Counted from the first letter of the stretch, positions 10,080 to 20,502 are shown. The stretch is 64,000 nucleotides of DNA from Hymenobacter qilianensis (GCF_014489555.1 NZ_CP060784.1:496001-560000), one strand, 5' to 3'. Notes: generated from the sequence alone by a model not told the origin. Program-made: numbers and translations.

Positions 10080-11324
10080 ATGATCCGAGAACTTCGATTA
10101 ATTCTGTTACTCCTTTTTCTGGCGACTGGTGTCCAGGCCCAAAAAAAGGGTAGCACTCCTACCCCACCTCCTATCCGCACGATCGAAGTAGAGAATGTAG
10201 ATGTTCTGCCTACAGCCAATACCAAAGGCTGGCTGCTGCTGGATAAAGACATTCAGACCGAGCTTGATGGCGCTGTACAGAATCTGTACAACTTCAAGTA
10301 TGATAAGGCGGAAAAGCAGTTCCGTTCGCTGCGGCGGCGCTACCCCGAGCATCCGATGCCGTACTTCCTGCTTGGCTTAAGCACTTGGTGGAAAATTGTA
10401 CCCACCAATGTTCAGACGAAACAGTATGACAAGCTGTTTTTCGCCTATATGGATACAGCCATAACCTACGGCGAGAAGTTGTACAAAGCTGACAAGAAGA
10501 ACTACGAAGCCTGCTTTTTCCTCTCCGCGGCCTACGGCTTCGATGCTCGCCTGAATGCAGAGCGGGCCAATTGGCGCAAAGCGACCGTGAGCAGCCGGCG
10601 TGCCCTTGAGTATCTGGAAAAAAGCAAGGAAGCAAACGGCCTAAGCCCAGAGTTTCTGTTTGGTCAAGCCCTGTTCAACTACTACGCCGTCTGGATTTCA
10701 GAAGAATATCCGCTTTTGCGGCCCGTTCTTTTATTCTTTCCTAAAGGCAACAGAGAACTTGGGCTGCAACAGCTCAAAAACGTGGCTGACAACGGTTTTT
10801 ACACCGGCATAGAAGCGAAGTTCTTCCTGATGCGCATTCTCAATAATGAGGAAAATAAACCGGCTGACTCTATGCCTGTTGCTCGCTTCTTAGCCAGCAA
10901 CTACCCCGACAACGGATATTTCCAGCGCTTCTACTCCTTACTGTGCTTCAACGAAGGTGATTTTCGGGAGTGTGAGCGCGTAAGCCGCGACATTCTGGAC
11001 AAGCTCAACCGTGGTATGCCGGGCTATGAAGGTATTAGTGGTCGTTACGCCACCTATTTCCTAGGTTGGCTAATGCAAAACAAATACAAGGACCTTGAAA
11101 AAGCCCAAGACTATTATCAGCGCTGCATTGTATTTGCAGAAAGCACCGATGAAACTAGTGGTGGCTTTTATGTTTACGCCAACTTCAACCTAGCCCGCAT
11201 AGCTGCTAAAACTCCAGATGTAGCTGCTGCCCGTCGTTATTATGAGGTCGTTCGTGACAAAGCCAGTCACAAGTCAGAGCAGTATCGCGAAGCGAAAGCC
11301 TATCTAAAGAAAAATAAAATTTAG
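10080..11324 (+). CDS. Exported TPR-repeat protein
   Basis: A 414-residue protein with a signal peptide (LILLLLFLATGVQA, cleavage probably after VQA-Q) and helical repeats of TPR type, for example YNFKYDKAEKQFRSLRRRYP, AQDYYQRCIVFAE and FNLARIAAKTPDVAAARRY. TPR proteins scaffold other proteins; a periplasmic or outer-membrane-associated role is inferred. It lies 21 bases upstream of a polytopic membrane protein on the same strand, so the two probably form an operon next to the polysaccharide locus. Confidence 0.85.
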   Translation: MIRELRLILLLLFLATGVQAQKKGSTPTPPPIRTIEVENVDVLPTANTKGWLLLDKDIQTELDGAVQNLYNFKYDKAEKQFRSLRRRYPEHPMPYFLLGLSTWWKIVPTNVQTKQYDKLFFAYMDTAITYGEKLYKADKKNYEACFFLSAAYGFDARLNAERANWRKATVSSRRALEYLEKSKEANGLSPEFLFGQALFNYYAVWISEEYPLLRPVLLFFPKGNRELGLQQLKNVADNGFYTGIEAKFFLMRILNNEENKPADSMPVARFLASNYPDNGYFQRFYSLLCFNEGDFRECERVSRDILDKLNRGMPGYEGISGRYATYFLGWLMQNKYKDLEKAQDYYQRCIVFAESTDETSGGFYVYANFNLARIAAKTPDVAAARRYYEVVRDKASHKSEQYREAKAYLKKNKI

Positions 11325-11345
11325 CCTCCTGGCTAACACCAAAAA

Positions 11346-12713
11346 ATGGAGCTAAAAGATCTTTTTCTGACACCACTCTATCTGGGCATTTTCTATGCTT
11401 TAGCATTTGCCTTGCGGCCACGTTTCACAAATGTTCTAACCAAAAAATATTTTATTCCTGCCCTATCGCTCAAATTTCTTGGTGCTATAGCATTAGGTCT
11501 TATTTATCAATTTTATTATGATGGGGGTGATACCTATAATTACTTTTATCACTCCACCATAATGCATGAGGCATTTGACAAATCATGGTCGGTTGGGATG
11601 AAGTTGCTTACCTCTGATGGCGTCAGATCTTCAGATATTGCGACCTACGCATCAAGGATGTATTGGTTTGAGCCGGGCTCGAGCGAAATGGTTATTGTAC
11701 GCATAGCTACAGTAATAGGCATGCTGTGCTTTAATACTTACACAGTAGTAGCACTGATTTTTGCCATCATTAGCTTTAGCGGCATGTGGGCTATGTTTCT
11801 GACCTTTATGAAGATTAGACCGCAGGTTTATAAGCAATTGGCAATAGTCGTGTTTTTTATTCCCTCCGTCTTTTTTTGGGGATCCGGACTAATGAAGGAT
11901 TCCTTATGTATAGGTGCTCTTGGTTGGATTTTCTACACTTTTTACGAGGGCGCAATTGAGAAAAAAAGAATATTACGAAATATAATAATAGGTGGAATTG
12001 CAGCGTATTTTTTATCTACCACCAAAGTATATATTTTATTATCCTTTTTGCCTCCGGCCGTACTTTGGGTTTTCAACGAGAATAGCCAGCGAATTCGCAA
12101 TCAATTAATTAGGATTTTAGCAAAACCTATTCTGCTTGGAATTGGTGCTGTCATAGCCGTATATGCTATGACGAACCTGACGAAAGGGGACGAAAAATAC
12201 GACTTAGATAAAATTGGTGAACGCAGTAAAATAACGTCCGATTATTTATATGAAGTATCGGTGAAGCAGGATGGATCTGCTTACACGCTAGGTGAACAGG
12301 ACGGTAGTATTGGCGGAATGGTAAAGCTTGTGCCTCAAGCAATAGTTGTTTCGCTGTTTCGGCCTTTTTTGTGGGAGGCCCGCAATCCGGTAATGTTGCT
12401 CTCTGCTTTAGAAGCTACTTTCTTTTTGGTTTTTACACTTCGAATGCTATTCAATATCGGCCCTCGCCGCTTTTTAAATTATATAATACGCACTCCAGTA
12501 CTAAGCTTATGTATTGTTTTTGCGTTAATATTTGGAGCCTCAGTCGGTATTATTTCTTATAATTTCGGCACACTCGTTCGGTATAAAATTCCGCTGATTC
12601 CGTTTTACTTGGCGGCGCTTTATATTATGCAGAGCTTAAGCCAACAGCCTAGTAAACCCAAAATACGCCGCAAAATTCCACCTACTCCGCGTCGTCTGGC
12701 AACTGTTTCCTAA
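11346..12713 (+). CDS. Polytopic membrane protein of unknown function, possible polymerase
   Basis: A 455-residue protein with about 10 predicted membrane helices, loops containing YYDGGDTYNYFYH and FFWGSGLMKDS, and a basic C-terminal tail (PKIRRKIPPTPRRL). I do not recognise a named family. The topology and the position at the edge of the polysaccharide locus would suit a Wzy-like polymerase, which is otherwise missing here, or another envelope glycan enzyme; this is inference. It is visibly A+T-richer than the TPR gene upstream. A 29-bp-arm hairpin starts right after its stop codon. Confidence 0.7.
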   Translation: MELKDLFLTPLYLGIFYALAFALRPRFTNVLTKKYFIPALSLKFLGAIALGLIYQFYYDGGDTYNYFYHSTIMHEAFDKSWSVGMKLLTSDGVRSSDIATYASRMYWFEPGSSEMVIVRIATVIGMLCFNTYTVVALIFAIISFSGMWAMFLTFMKIRPQVYKQLAIVVFFIPSVFFWGSGLMKDSLCIGALGWIFYTFYEGAIEKKRILRNIIIGGIAAYFLSTTKVYILLSFLPPAVLWVFNENSQRIRNQLIRILAKPILLGIGAVIAVYAMTNLTKGDEKYDLDKIGERSKITSDYLYEVSVKQDGSAYTLGEQDGSIGGMVKLVPQAIVVSLFRPFLWEARNPVMLLSALEATFFLVFTLRMLFNIGPRRFLNYIIRTPVLSLCIVFALIFGASVGIISYNFGTLVRYKIPLIPFYLAALYIMQSLSQQPSKPKIRRKIPPTPRRLATVS

Positions 12714-12777
12714 CGACTAACACAGAGACGACGGCGTTTAGTAACATCACTAAACGCCGTCGTCTCTGTGTTAGTCG
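12714..12777. terminator. Bidirectional hairpin with 29-nt perfect arms
   Basis: Arms 12714-12742 and 12749-12777 are exact reverse complements around a 6-nt loop. It fills the gap between two convergent genes (membrane protein and formyltransferase). There is no T-tract, so it may act through its very stable stem or as an RNA-stabilising end. Confidence 0.8.
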
Positions 12778-12783
12778 CTATTG

Positions 12784-13569
12784 CTATTGAGTGCCATTCA
12801 TGCGACGGTAGCGCAGATACTCCGCTAACGTCGGATGCGACCACAGCCGCGATTCACCCGTGGGGGGCTTTTTTAATTGAACTTCTCCACGAAGTGCATC
12901 ATAAACAGCCTGCTTTAGCAAGGGAAGACCAGCAGCCAATTGCAATAAGGGATACGTCACAAAATTATCCTCCGATGTGGGCTCAATTAAAGCCTGAGCG
13001 ATAATAGCTCCAGTATCAATGCCGGGGTCAACTAAGTGTACAGATACCCCACAGTGCGCACGGTCGTTCTGAGTCAGCGCCCAGTAGCCGCCATGCACTC
13101 CGCGGTAAAGCGGTGTAATACCAGCATGCGTGTTGATAAATGGGCACGAAACGCTAGTAAGCACTTTCTTACTAATAATACGTGTGCCATTTACCACAAT
13201 TACATCCGCCTGTAATTCCTGGAGAGCTGCTATGCACTCTGCGGAATTTACCGAGGCAACACTCAGCACACGGTCATCAGGAACCGGCCGGTTATCAAGT
13301 TTAGCCTGAAGGCGAATATTCTTTAAGCGTAGCTGAGAAGCTTTGGCCAGAGGCACAGCTATCAGCAGCTTGAAAAGGATTTGGCCTGCTACGGTGGCAT
13401 ACCCGAGTTTCTGGGTTCGCCGCTTTAGTAACTGCTGCTGACTTATGGGCGTCTCAATAATGACTCGGTGTACGCCAAACTCCTCATCAAGTGCGTGAAA
13501 CAGAATATCTGTCGACTCTCCTGGGCCCGCCAGCAATACGATTTTTTTGCCTGTAGCAACAGCACTCAT
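12784..13569 (-). CDS. Formyltransferase-family protein
   Basis: Resembles methionyl-tRNA and sugar N-formyltransferases, which use 10-formyltetrahydrofolate. The catalytic triad appears as Asn and His in INTHAGITPLYRGVHGG and Asp in HLVDPGIDTG. At 261 residues it lacks the C-terminal domain of Fmt. The start overlaps the stop of the polysaccharide deacetylase by four bases, so translation is coupled; a role in formylating an amino sugar of the surface glycan is plausible. An intact C6 run (KKPPT) is present near the C-terminus. Confidence 0.85.
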   Translation of the reverse strand: MSAVATGKKIVLLAGPGESTDILFHALDEEFGVHRVIIETPISQQQLLKRRTQKLGYATVAGQILFKLLIAVPLAKASQLRLKNIRLQAKLDNRPVPDDRVLSVASVNSAECIAALQELQADVIVVNGTRIISKKVLTSVSCPFINTHAGITPLYRGVHGGYWALTQNDRAHCGVSVHLVDPGIDTGAIIAQALIEPTSEDNFVTYPLLQLAAGLPLLKQAVYDALRGEVQLKKPPTGESRLWSHPTLAEYLRYRRMNGTQ

Positions 13570-14582
13570 GCGACGGTAGTAGGATGTGAGGTCCGAGCCT
13601 GTAACAGTTCTGCTACATCGGCCATTGTTTGGCTTTCAAAACCATATGCCTTATGCAAAGCCTGGTAGTGGTCAGCAATTCGGCGTAGTACGGCCATATT
13701 TTGAGAAAGATTCACCCCAAAATTATGTGGGTGCCACCACAGATGAAACACAAGCCCATGCTGTGCGGCGTGGGTCATACCACTCAAAATCCGACTTAAC
13801 CGCAGCTGCTCCAAAGCCTGCAAGCGCCCCGACCAAGGACGCAAAAAGCGGCTAGCCGGAATATTATACGGAAAGGTCTTGGCAATATCCGCTAAAGCAT
13901 AGCAGTTGTGGCCCGACACATTCAGATAGGCATCCAACAATCGGGCGCCGCGCTTGTATAGGCTTTGTTGCTCCTCGGTGCGCTCCTTATAAATCCAGGA
14001 AGCTTCATTACCACGATAACTCGTAATACCAAGCTCTGCACAGATAGGCAGGTACGCAGGATTAGCTTGGTTACGTGGGAATACCAAGCTACGCATCTCC
14101 AAGCCTTGATTACGCGCTACTCGAATGGCCGCTTCTAGGTCCGCCCGAAACTCTTCGGCTGTTTGGCCTCGCTCTAAGCAGTAATAGTGGCAAAAGGTAT
14201 GAGTAGCCATTTCTTGGCCAGGCGTCTGGCGAATCTGAGCAATCAGAGAGCTACCAAAATGGTACGGATCATTCTCTTCATCCTCGCCTACTACATCAAG
14301 GGCCAGATAAGGTGATAAATTAGAATCAGCGTATTGGGGCCGGACGGTGGGCAGGTTTTCCAGAAGCGTCTTCTTATCCTCAAAAAACAGTAAGCCAACT
14401 GTAGCCCAGGTTACGCGCAGGCTGTATTCTTGGAAGAGGGTTAGCAGAGCGGGCACCACTTGCCGAACGCCCCGCAGATTGGCCCCATATTGCGCCAATG
14501 TCTGCTGGTCACGTACGCCCCAGTTGATTTCAAAGTCAAGCGAAATGACGAATCTACCCGGCTCTTTTGACTTTTTTTCCAT
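13566..14582 (-). CDS. Polysaccharide deacetylase-family protein
   Basis: A NodB-like carbohydrate esterase fold of 338 residues. The metal-site Asp is in VISLDFEINWG, and the His pair is in MATHTFCHYY; LVFPRNQ and VFHLWWHPHNFG supply later motifs. No signal peptide is seen, so it probably works on a cytoplasmic precursor, as do the N-deacetylases of some surface glycan pathways. Coupled to the formyltransferase, suggesting deacetylation of an N-acetyl group followed by N-formylation (inference). Confidence 0.88.
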   Translation of the reverse strand: MEKKSKEPGRFVISLDFEINWGVRDQQTLAQYGANLRGVRQVVPALLTLFQEYSLRVTWATVGLLFFEDKKTLLENLPTVRPQYADSNLSPYLALDVVGEDEENDPYHFGSSLIAQIRQTPGQEMATHTFCHYYCLERGQTAEEFRADLEAAIRVARNQGLEMRSLVFPRNQANPAYLPICAELGITSYRGNEASWIYKERTEEQQSLYKRGARLLDAYLNVSGHNCYALADIAKTFPYNIPASRFLRPWSGRLQALEQLRLSRILSGMTHAAQHGLVFHLWWHPHNFGVNLSQNMAVLRRIADHYQALHKAYGFESQTMADVAELLQARTSHPTTVA

Positions 14583-14609
14583 TATCTGCTCGTTCGTACT
14601 TAGCCGCTT

Positions 14610-15682
14610 CTACTGGAAGAGAGCCAAGAAGTTATTTTTATTTGAAGCCACTGAGTAGCGCTCTACAATGGTTTGGCGAGCTGCTCTTCCCTGACTTGCC
14701 CTCAATTCCCCGTCCATCAATAAGCTACGCAATGCAGTGTACCATTGTCCATCGGTAGCGCAGATAAACCCATTAGCGCCATCCTGTACTACTTCTGTAT
14801 TCATGCCTACCGGCGACACTAGCGCGGGTATACCCAATGCCATGTATTGCAATGCTTTGAAAGCACATTTACCTCTCGCCCATGGATCATCTACTAGCGG
14901 CATCAGGCCCACATGAAACTGGAGTAAGTCCTGAATTTCACTAGCCTTGCGCCAAGGCGTGTAGCGGAGCGCTCGTAGGTTTGTATACTCTGGGGGCTGA
15001 TTCGATATGACATGAAAAATGAAGCTGTGACCTTCGCTTTCCAGTCGCTCCAATACGGGCCACACTATATCCAAATGGCGCAAAGTAGTGTGGGTACCCG
15101 TCCAGCCAATGACCGGCGTAGAGGCCTCATTCTGGTCCCGTACTTGGTTGTGCAGATTGTCAGTATCCAGTGTAGTTGGATTAATGATAGCATTAGGATT
15201 GAACTGCTTTGCATAGTCTCGCAGATAGGCATTGCCACAGCTGATTTTATACGCCCATCGACAGATACTTCCAACTTTTTCCTGCCACTTTAGCTGACTA
15301 ACGAGCGTACGCTCTCCAGCCGGGTCCTTCATCCAGATAGCGTCGTCAAAATCATATACAATCCGCTTTCGCAGCACATTCGCCACGATCCATTCAAAGA
15401 ATGGTGGTCCGATGGGAGTTGCCTCCCGGTGAATGAAAATGAAATCGTAGCTGGAAACTGAAAACAATAAAGCCAAGCGGCGTAAAAAGCCCCCAGAATT
15501 CCAGCTACCTTGGCTAAAGTATGACCAGGCTTATAAAGAATAGCCCAAGTGCTTGCGGAAATAAAGGGTGCCAACTTATAAGTATGTCCAGCTTCGGTTA
15601 AGAAATGTAGATACTGCTCAAAACGAAACCGTTGGGATGGTGCCTGACCGTGTGGGTAAGGAACAACAAATAGAATACGCAT
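14610..15682 (-). CDS. GT4-type glycosyltransferase, frame broken by one missing base
   Basis: A GT-B glycosyltransferase. The N-terminal half (MRILFVVPYPHGQAPSQRF...) breaks at a C5 run (15490-15494). One more base joins it: GILGGFLRRLALLFSVSSY leads into FIFIHREATPIGPPF. The C-terminal half has IGWTGTHTTLRHL and the donor-site region GIPALVSPVGMNTEVVQDG. Repaired length is 357 residues. ATG at 15680-15682 is chosen over a TTG two codons earlier. Substrate unknown. Confidence 0.88.
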
Positions 15683-15812
15683 AGGCAAAATTAAGACGCT
15701 ATTACCACCTGAAATGCACTTTATCTCTTATCCTTTCAGCGGAAGCAGTATCCGTTAAGAGCGAAAGCCAGAGGGCCACTTGATGCAGAAACGGATATAG
15801 GACTGGTAAGTG

Positions 15813-17014
15813 CTAGACAGCTTGGGGGGCAAAAAACTTTGCGTAAGCCAGCGTGGCACGATCTAATGAGCGGTGACGCTCTGCCAGTTTTACCGTGTGC
15901 TGTCGGTAATTGGGGCTCTGCAGCAAAACCGCAATTTGCTTAATAGCTGCAGGAACGCTGGAAGGCTGATCGAGATTGAAGACAGCACCTCCTCCCTCCT
16001 GCCGAATGATAGCGCTGTCGTCGCCAACACCCTCCGTAAGCAACACAGGTAAACCAGCCGCCCAATATTCACCCACCTTAATTGGTGAGCAGAAAAGCCG
16101 ACACGGTGCGGGCTTTATAGGAGCAAAAGCAAAATCAGCTGCCGATAAATAACCTGGCACATCGGCGTGGGGGGCTTTTACTACGAACACCTCGTCTTTG
16201 CTAAAACCAACCCTTGCTAACTTAGAACGAACCTCGGCTGGCGGATTGGGCGTCAGGATAATCAAGCGAAAAGCTGGTCCGAAATGATCAGCTGCTGCTT
16301 TGAATAAATCAAATGCTTCGGTATCGTAATAAATATCTCCAAACTTGCCCACATAGATTCCTACAGGAGCAGTAGATGCAAACCCTAGCTGCTCACGTAC
16401 CTGTTTGCGCCTTGCTTCATCGAATTTGAAGGCCGCAACGTCTACCGAGCAGGGAACGGTCACGATACGTTCCCCAGAAACTCCCTCACGAATAAGTTGC
16501 TGCCGGTAATTTTCGGCTACCGGCAACAGGCCAAGAGCTAACTGCTTTTGCTTTTTCTCCCAATAACGCTGGAATAAATAGCGCGGATCGTAGGATTTCC
16601 ACACACCCGACTCAAGCATATAGTCAGCATGCGGCTCGAATGACTCCACATAGAATGGAAGCTTATTCCGCTTCCAAACCAGATAGGCGAGTGCTCCAGC
16701 TGGTGCCCCCGGGCTAATAGGAAGTCGCTTCTGTGTTGTGTCGCCAGTTCTACTAGCGTCTTCGGAAACCGTAGGAAATCGTCTGTTTTTGTAACTAACA
16801 CGTTTCGCCCTGGCTCCGAAATTAGTGGCGCGTACTCTACTTTGCTTATAGGAAAAGGTGGGTTAAATACAGGCTTCCTTCCATCTCGCTCGATAGTGAC
16901 AAGAAGAATAGACTCTATATCAGAACGCTGTATAAGCAGTTGCAGATGCGGAAAAACGGTAGAAATGGTAAGCGGATCGTCTAGTCCCCAATAACTCAAA
17001 AACAGAATGCGCAT
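15813..17014 (-). CDS. GT4-type glycosyltransferase, frame broken by one missing base
   Basis: A GT-B glycosyltransferase of 400 residues after repair. The first part (MRILFLSYWGLDDPLT...) runs to FLLARG, where a C5 run at 16706-16710 shifts the frame. With one more G it continues APAGALAYLVWKRNKLPFY into the second part, which carries IYVGKFGDIYYD, VKAPHADVPGYLSAADF and GEYWAAGLPVLLTEGVGDDS. It lies between a GT2 and another GT4 on the same strand. Confidence 0.88.
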
Positions 17015-17043
17015 TCAAATAGGAAAACGACGAAGCAAAAGCG

Positions 17044-17961
17044 TCAGGTGCGAATCTTCTTTAACCATTCCACAGCGCGTAGTCCAATCAAACAGCGAAT
17101 CAGGAGAGTTATCGCCTGACCTCTCGGCAGATTAGGAGCAGCACGGCGTGCATAATGCAAGGCCTCTTTCCGATGATCGTCGGCGTATGCATGAATGGCA
17201 CAAAGATAATACACTCGTCCTATCAGTGTCCGCTGTTGCTCGGGTGTCAGCGCCACCCGAGCTAGCATCCAATCTAATGCTAGTTGTAGCTTTCTAACTA
17301 AAGCAGTATTGTCGGAGCGCATAGAACGGGCATCATGGTCGTTCATTGTGAGCGTCAACGCATCCACAATATAAACCCGATCACGTTGCATATTTTCCAG
17401 CATAAACATCCAGTCTTCCACAGCAGCATAGCGTCGATCTTCTTCGAAGAGCCGCAAATCTTGGTTCTCACGACGCACACAGATGTTACAAGCTAATGCA
17501 TTGCCCCGAACGAAGAAGTCCAACCCATACCACCCTTCAGCTACTGACGCTAAGTCGCTATCAGCTAAAGTGCCATCTCGATCAAAGTTGTATTTAGTGG
17601 CAATGAAATTTGGGTGATTTAATTTCTGAATGTTATCATGTAGCACCTTCAGATGATTAAACAATAACCGATCATCCGAATCCAAAAACAATACATATTC
17701 GCCTTTAGCACGCGCTAAACCATAGTTGCGAGCTGCTCCTCTTTCCCCGTTTACTTTAGCTATGTATTGAATACGAGTATCAGATAGAGCGTTTACTCGC
17801 TGAGCTGTCTCGTCAGTACTACCATCATCAATCACTAATACCTCCCAATTAGCAAATTTCTGTTGCACTACCGACTCCAAGGTCGTGGTAATAAAACCAG
17901 CTCTGTTATAAGTAGGAATAATGACGCTAAAAAAAGGGCTATTCAATGTATTAGTGTTCAT
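17044..17961 (-). CDS. GT2-family glycosyltransferase
   Basis: A GT-A inverting glycosyltransferase of about 305 residues. SVIIPTYNRAGFITTTLESV opens the nucleotide-binding domain; DDGSTDET and the metal-binding LDSDD follow, then an acceptor-side EDWMFM motif. ATG at 17959-17961 is preferred to the TTG seven codons upstream. Donor and acceptor are unknown. Confidence 0.9.
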   Translation of the reverse strand: MNTNTLNSPFFSVIIPTYNRAGFITTTLESVVQQKFANWEVLVIDDGSTDETAQRVNALSDTRIQYIAKVNGERGAARNYGLARAKGEYVLFLDSDDRLLFNHLKVLHDNIQKLNHPNFIATKYNFDRDGTLADSDLASVAEGWYGLDFFVRGNALACNICVRRENQDLRLFEEDRRYAAVEDWMFMLENMQRDRVYIVDALTLTMNDHDARSMRSDNTALVRKLQLALDWMLARVALTPEQQRTLIGRVYYLCAIHAYADDHRKEALHYARRAAPNLPRGQAITLLIRCLIGLRAVEWLKKIRT

Positions 17962-18058
17962 TAAAAAATTTGCAGATAGCAAATAGAATTAAATTAGTTA
18001 GGCATCTTGGCTTTAGCACCATAGATAGAATTGGCCTAGCGATTTATCCGTACATCCG

Positions 18059-19456
18059 CTAGCTAAGTAGCAGTTCTGCGCTAATACGTATACTTTTAAG
18101 TATAACCAAGGTAACACCAACAATCAGGACAGTGCGTAAAGCAATTTTCCAAACTGGTAGATTAAGCAATGACAGTACCTGTAAGTCAATCAAGAAAGTT
18201 GCTACTAAGCTACCCAAACCAAAAAGCAGTAAGGCTAAATTTAAGTCGTTATTAAGTAAACCAATAGCTAGTCCAAGCCCACGCATTAACAGTAGAAATA
18301 CGTTACTCCAAAGGATATAGCGCTGTTTGCTTAAAATATTATAAATTGGCGAGGTAGCCAGGGACATCAATTTAAATACATAATAATACCCTAGGTAACC
18401 AGTATATAAGCCAGCCATTTCCCAGCGATGACCAAATACTAGCTTAAATAGCACATCGCCATATACCGTAATTATACCGAAGGGGATTAAGCCCATGTAA
18501 AGGAGCTTATAGAAAAGGCTTAAAGTGATTACAGAAAGGCGTTCTGGTTCATTCTGATATGTTTCAGTGGCTTTCTGCCAGAACACAGGTAAAATTGCAT
18601 TTCCAATTAAGTTGATCGGCAATTCTAATAAACTAACGGAAAACGAATAGAGACCTACCGGTGTAGGACCGAATCCTGTGGTTAGAGCAAATATGGGTAG
18701 TTGAGCCGACAGGACATTAATGAAGCTCGCTGGTAGGTTGTATTTCGGAAAGTCTTTATACTCTATGGCAACCTCACGCATAGATTGCCACGAAATAGTA
18801 CGCCAAAGCATACCCAATGAGTGCCGCAAAGTACCAGTTACTAGACTGATCGTGCTTGTTAGGCGATTAAAAGCCTCGCCTAATAGTAGCCCTGCTACGT
18901 TACCACCCATCCACCACCCGTATCCTATGGTAAAGCCACGACCAGCTAAAGCTGTTGCTACCTCTACACTAGACCTTTTTACGAATTGTTTTTCACGTAG
19001 ATACCAACCATTCATGATGGTATTAAAATTAAAGAGCATCAATAGAATTGGTAACGTGTAAAACCAATTTCCAAGAGCTTCAATTTTAAGGAAATGCTGT
19101 ATTGCTGGTCCGCTGATTAATAAAGCACCTACTAGAAGCAATGACATTGCAAGCGTTAGTGCTACTGTAAGTTGTACTAACGCAAAAAATCTATCTTGCC
19201 GTCGGGGTAGAAGAAATGCCCCAGTGTAAGTGAGAGTAGTCAGCATGCTTAAATTACTACTCAAGGAATTAAACACCGCAAATTGTCCATAAGCCGCCGG
19301 TGGATAGAGGCGCGACATCACTGGTGTGAGCAAGAAGCCAATAACCGTAACTGCAGCTGAGCCCGAAAGGGTTACGGCAAAATTTTGCGCAAATGACCCT
19401 TTCTGTAATAAAGAATGCAGATTGTGCTTTATGAATTGTTGAATGCGTTTTTTCAA
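18059..19456 (-). CDS. Wzx-like oligosaccharide flippase
   Basis: A 465-residue protein with 12-14 hydrophobic helices and the polysaccharide-exporter layout (AVTLSGSAAVTVIGFLLTPV near the N-terminus, LYPPAAYGQFAVF shortly after). Such proteins move lipid-linked oligosaccharides across the inner membrane in Wzx/Wzy systems. The start overlaps the upstream glycosyltransferase stop by four bases. A second export system, Wzm/Wzt, lies 21 kb away in the same locus. Confidence 0.9.
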   Translation of the reverse strand: MKKRIQQFIKHNLHSLLQKGSFAQNFAVTLSGSAAVTVIGFLLTPVMSRLYPPAAYGQFAVFNSLSSNLSMLTTLTYTGAFLLPRRQDRFFALVQLTVALTLAMSLLLVGALLISGPAIQHFLKIEALGNWFYTLPILLMLFNFNTIMNGWYLREKQFVKRSSVEVATALAGRGFTIGYGWWMGGNVAGLLLGEAFNRLTSTISLVTGTLRHSLGMLWRTISWQSMREVAIEYKDFPKYNLPASFINVLSAQLPIFALTTGFGPTPVGLYSFSVSLLELPINLIGNAILPVFWQKATETYQNEPERLSVITLSLFYKLLYMGLIPFGIITVYGDVLFKLVFGHRWEMAGLYTGYLGYYYVFKLMSLATSPIYNILSKQRYILWSNVFLLLMRGLGLAIGLLNNDLNLALLLFGLGSLVATFLIDLQVLSLLNLPVWKIALRTVLIVGVTLVILKSIRISAELLLS

Positions 19457-20449
19457 TTATTATTTGAGAGAGATACTTTTTGATTAAAAATTTTACTAAT
19501 TTCTTTTTGTTTATACAAAAAGTTTATTGGTCGATTTGCATTCTGAAAATGCAGAAAAGAATCACAAACGTTGAACGCCGCTTCTATCGCATCTTGGCCA
19601 GGTTCAAAGACATACCCCGTATCAAACCGTTCAGGATCTTGATACTGTTTCCAACCCATATTATTAAAGAAATCCCTTTTAACAGGACGTAAGGGACGCT
19701 TAATAGCTTCAACTGTATCGCGGACCACAGTAGTAATACTCCTGCGCGTGTGCTTAGTAATAAAGAAATTTCTAATGCGATTGTATTCTGCCATACGGTC
19801 TTTCGAATTCATGCGATTAAAATTACCGTTGGGATTACTTACATGCATACTTAATACAGCAGTACACCAAGCTATATTTATATTTAAGCTAGTAATACGA
19901 TATACAAATTCTAGGTCAACTAGCACTACTCCAGTATTAAACATACCTGTGAGTGCTAGAGTTGAACGACGAATCAGAATAGGTAACCCGATCATCCAAA
20001 AGGGGTCTCCATATTCCAGCCAACGCTGATAATCATTAGATGGATCTTCCTTTATTTTGGCGAAAGTCAGGTCATCTGACTGAGTAGCCGCATTATACCC
20101 CGTTACCACATCAATCGCAGGATTTTTAATCATGAAGCTAACCGCTTCCCGGATAGCCGGGTAATAGAAGGCATCATCATCGGTGATGAGTTTGATGATC
20201 TCCCCGCGCGCCATTAGCATGCATTTATTAAACCCGTGCGCCTCGCCCTTGTCCCGCTCGGAGATGAATTGCTGGATCCGACCGGCGGCATACAGGCCCT
20301 GCAGATACTCGACCGTCCCATCCTTGCTGCCCCCGTCCGCCACGACGATCTTCATCCTCCTGACGCGCCGCCATCAGCCGCTCCAGCACCTGCTTCACGT
20401 AAGGCAGCTTGTTGTACGTGGTCAGTATGTAGGAAAGGGCGTATGCCAT
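19453..20449 (-). CDS. GT2-family glycosyltransferase, frame broken by a 2-base loss
   Basis: A GT-A enzyme with DGGSKDGT and TDDDAFYYP metal-binding segments. The first 95 codons are almost identical at the DNA level to the gene at 23061-24065. Here CTCT has become CT near 20349-20353, breaking the frame within the DEEIVVADGG segment; restoring two bases gives 332 residues. Beyond residue 95 the two proteins diverge strongly, so this is a paralogue sharing a recent 5' cassette, not a plain duplicate. It could be a pseudogene or a sequence error. Confidence 0.85.
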
Positions 20450-20483
20450 AATGCGAGAAGAAAAGTGACTACAGGCTAAGAAA
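20165..20483. repeat. Glycosyltransferase 5' cassette, copy 1
   Basis: 319 bases nearly identical to 23779-24099 in the same orientation. It covers the first 95 codons of a GT2 gene plus about 34 bases of leader. Differences seen: the 2-base CT deletion, and one C/G change in TTCACGTAAGG versus TTCAGGTAAGG. Similarity drops abruptly on both sides. Confidence 0.9.
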
Positions 20484-20502
20484 TTGCTTTGAACAAAAAT
20501 CT

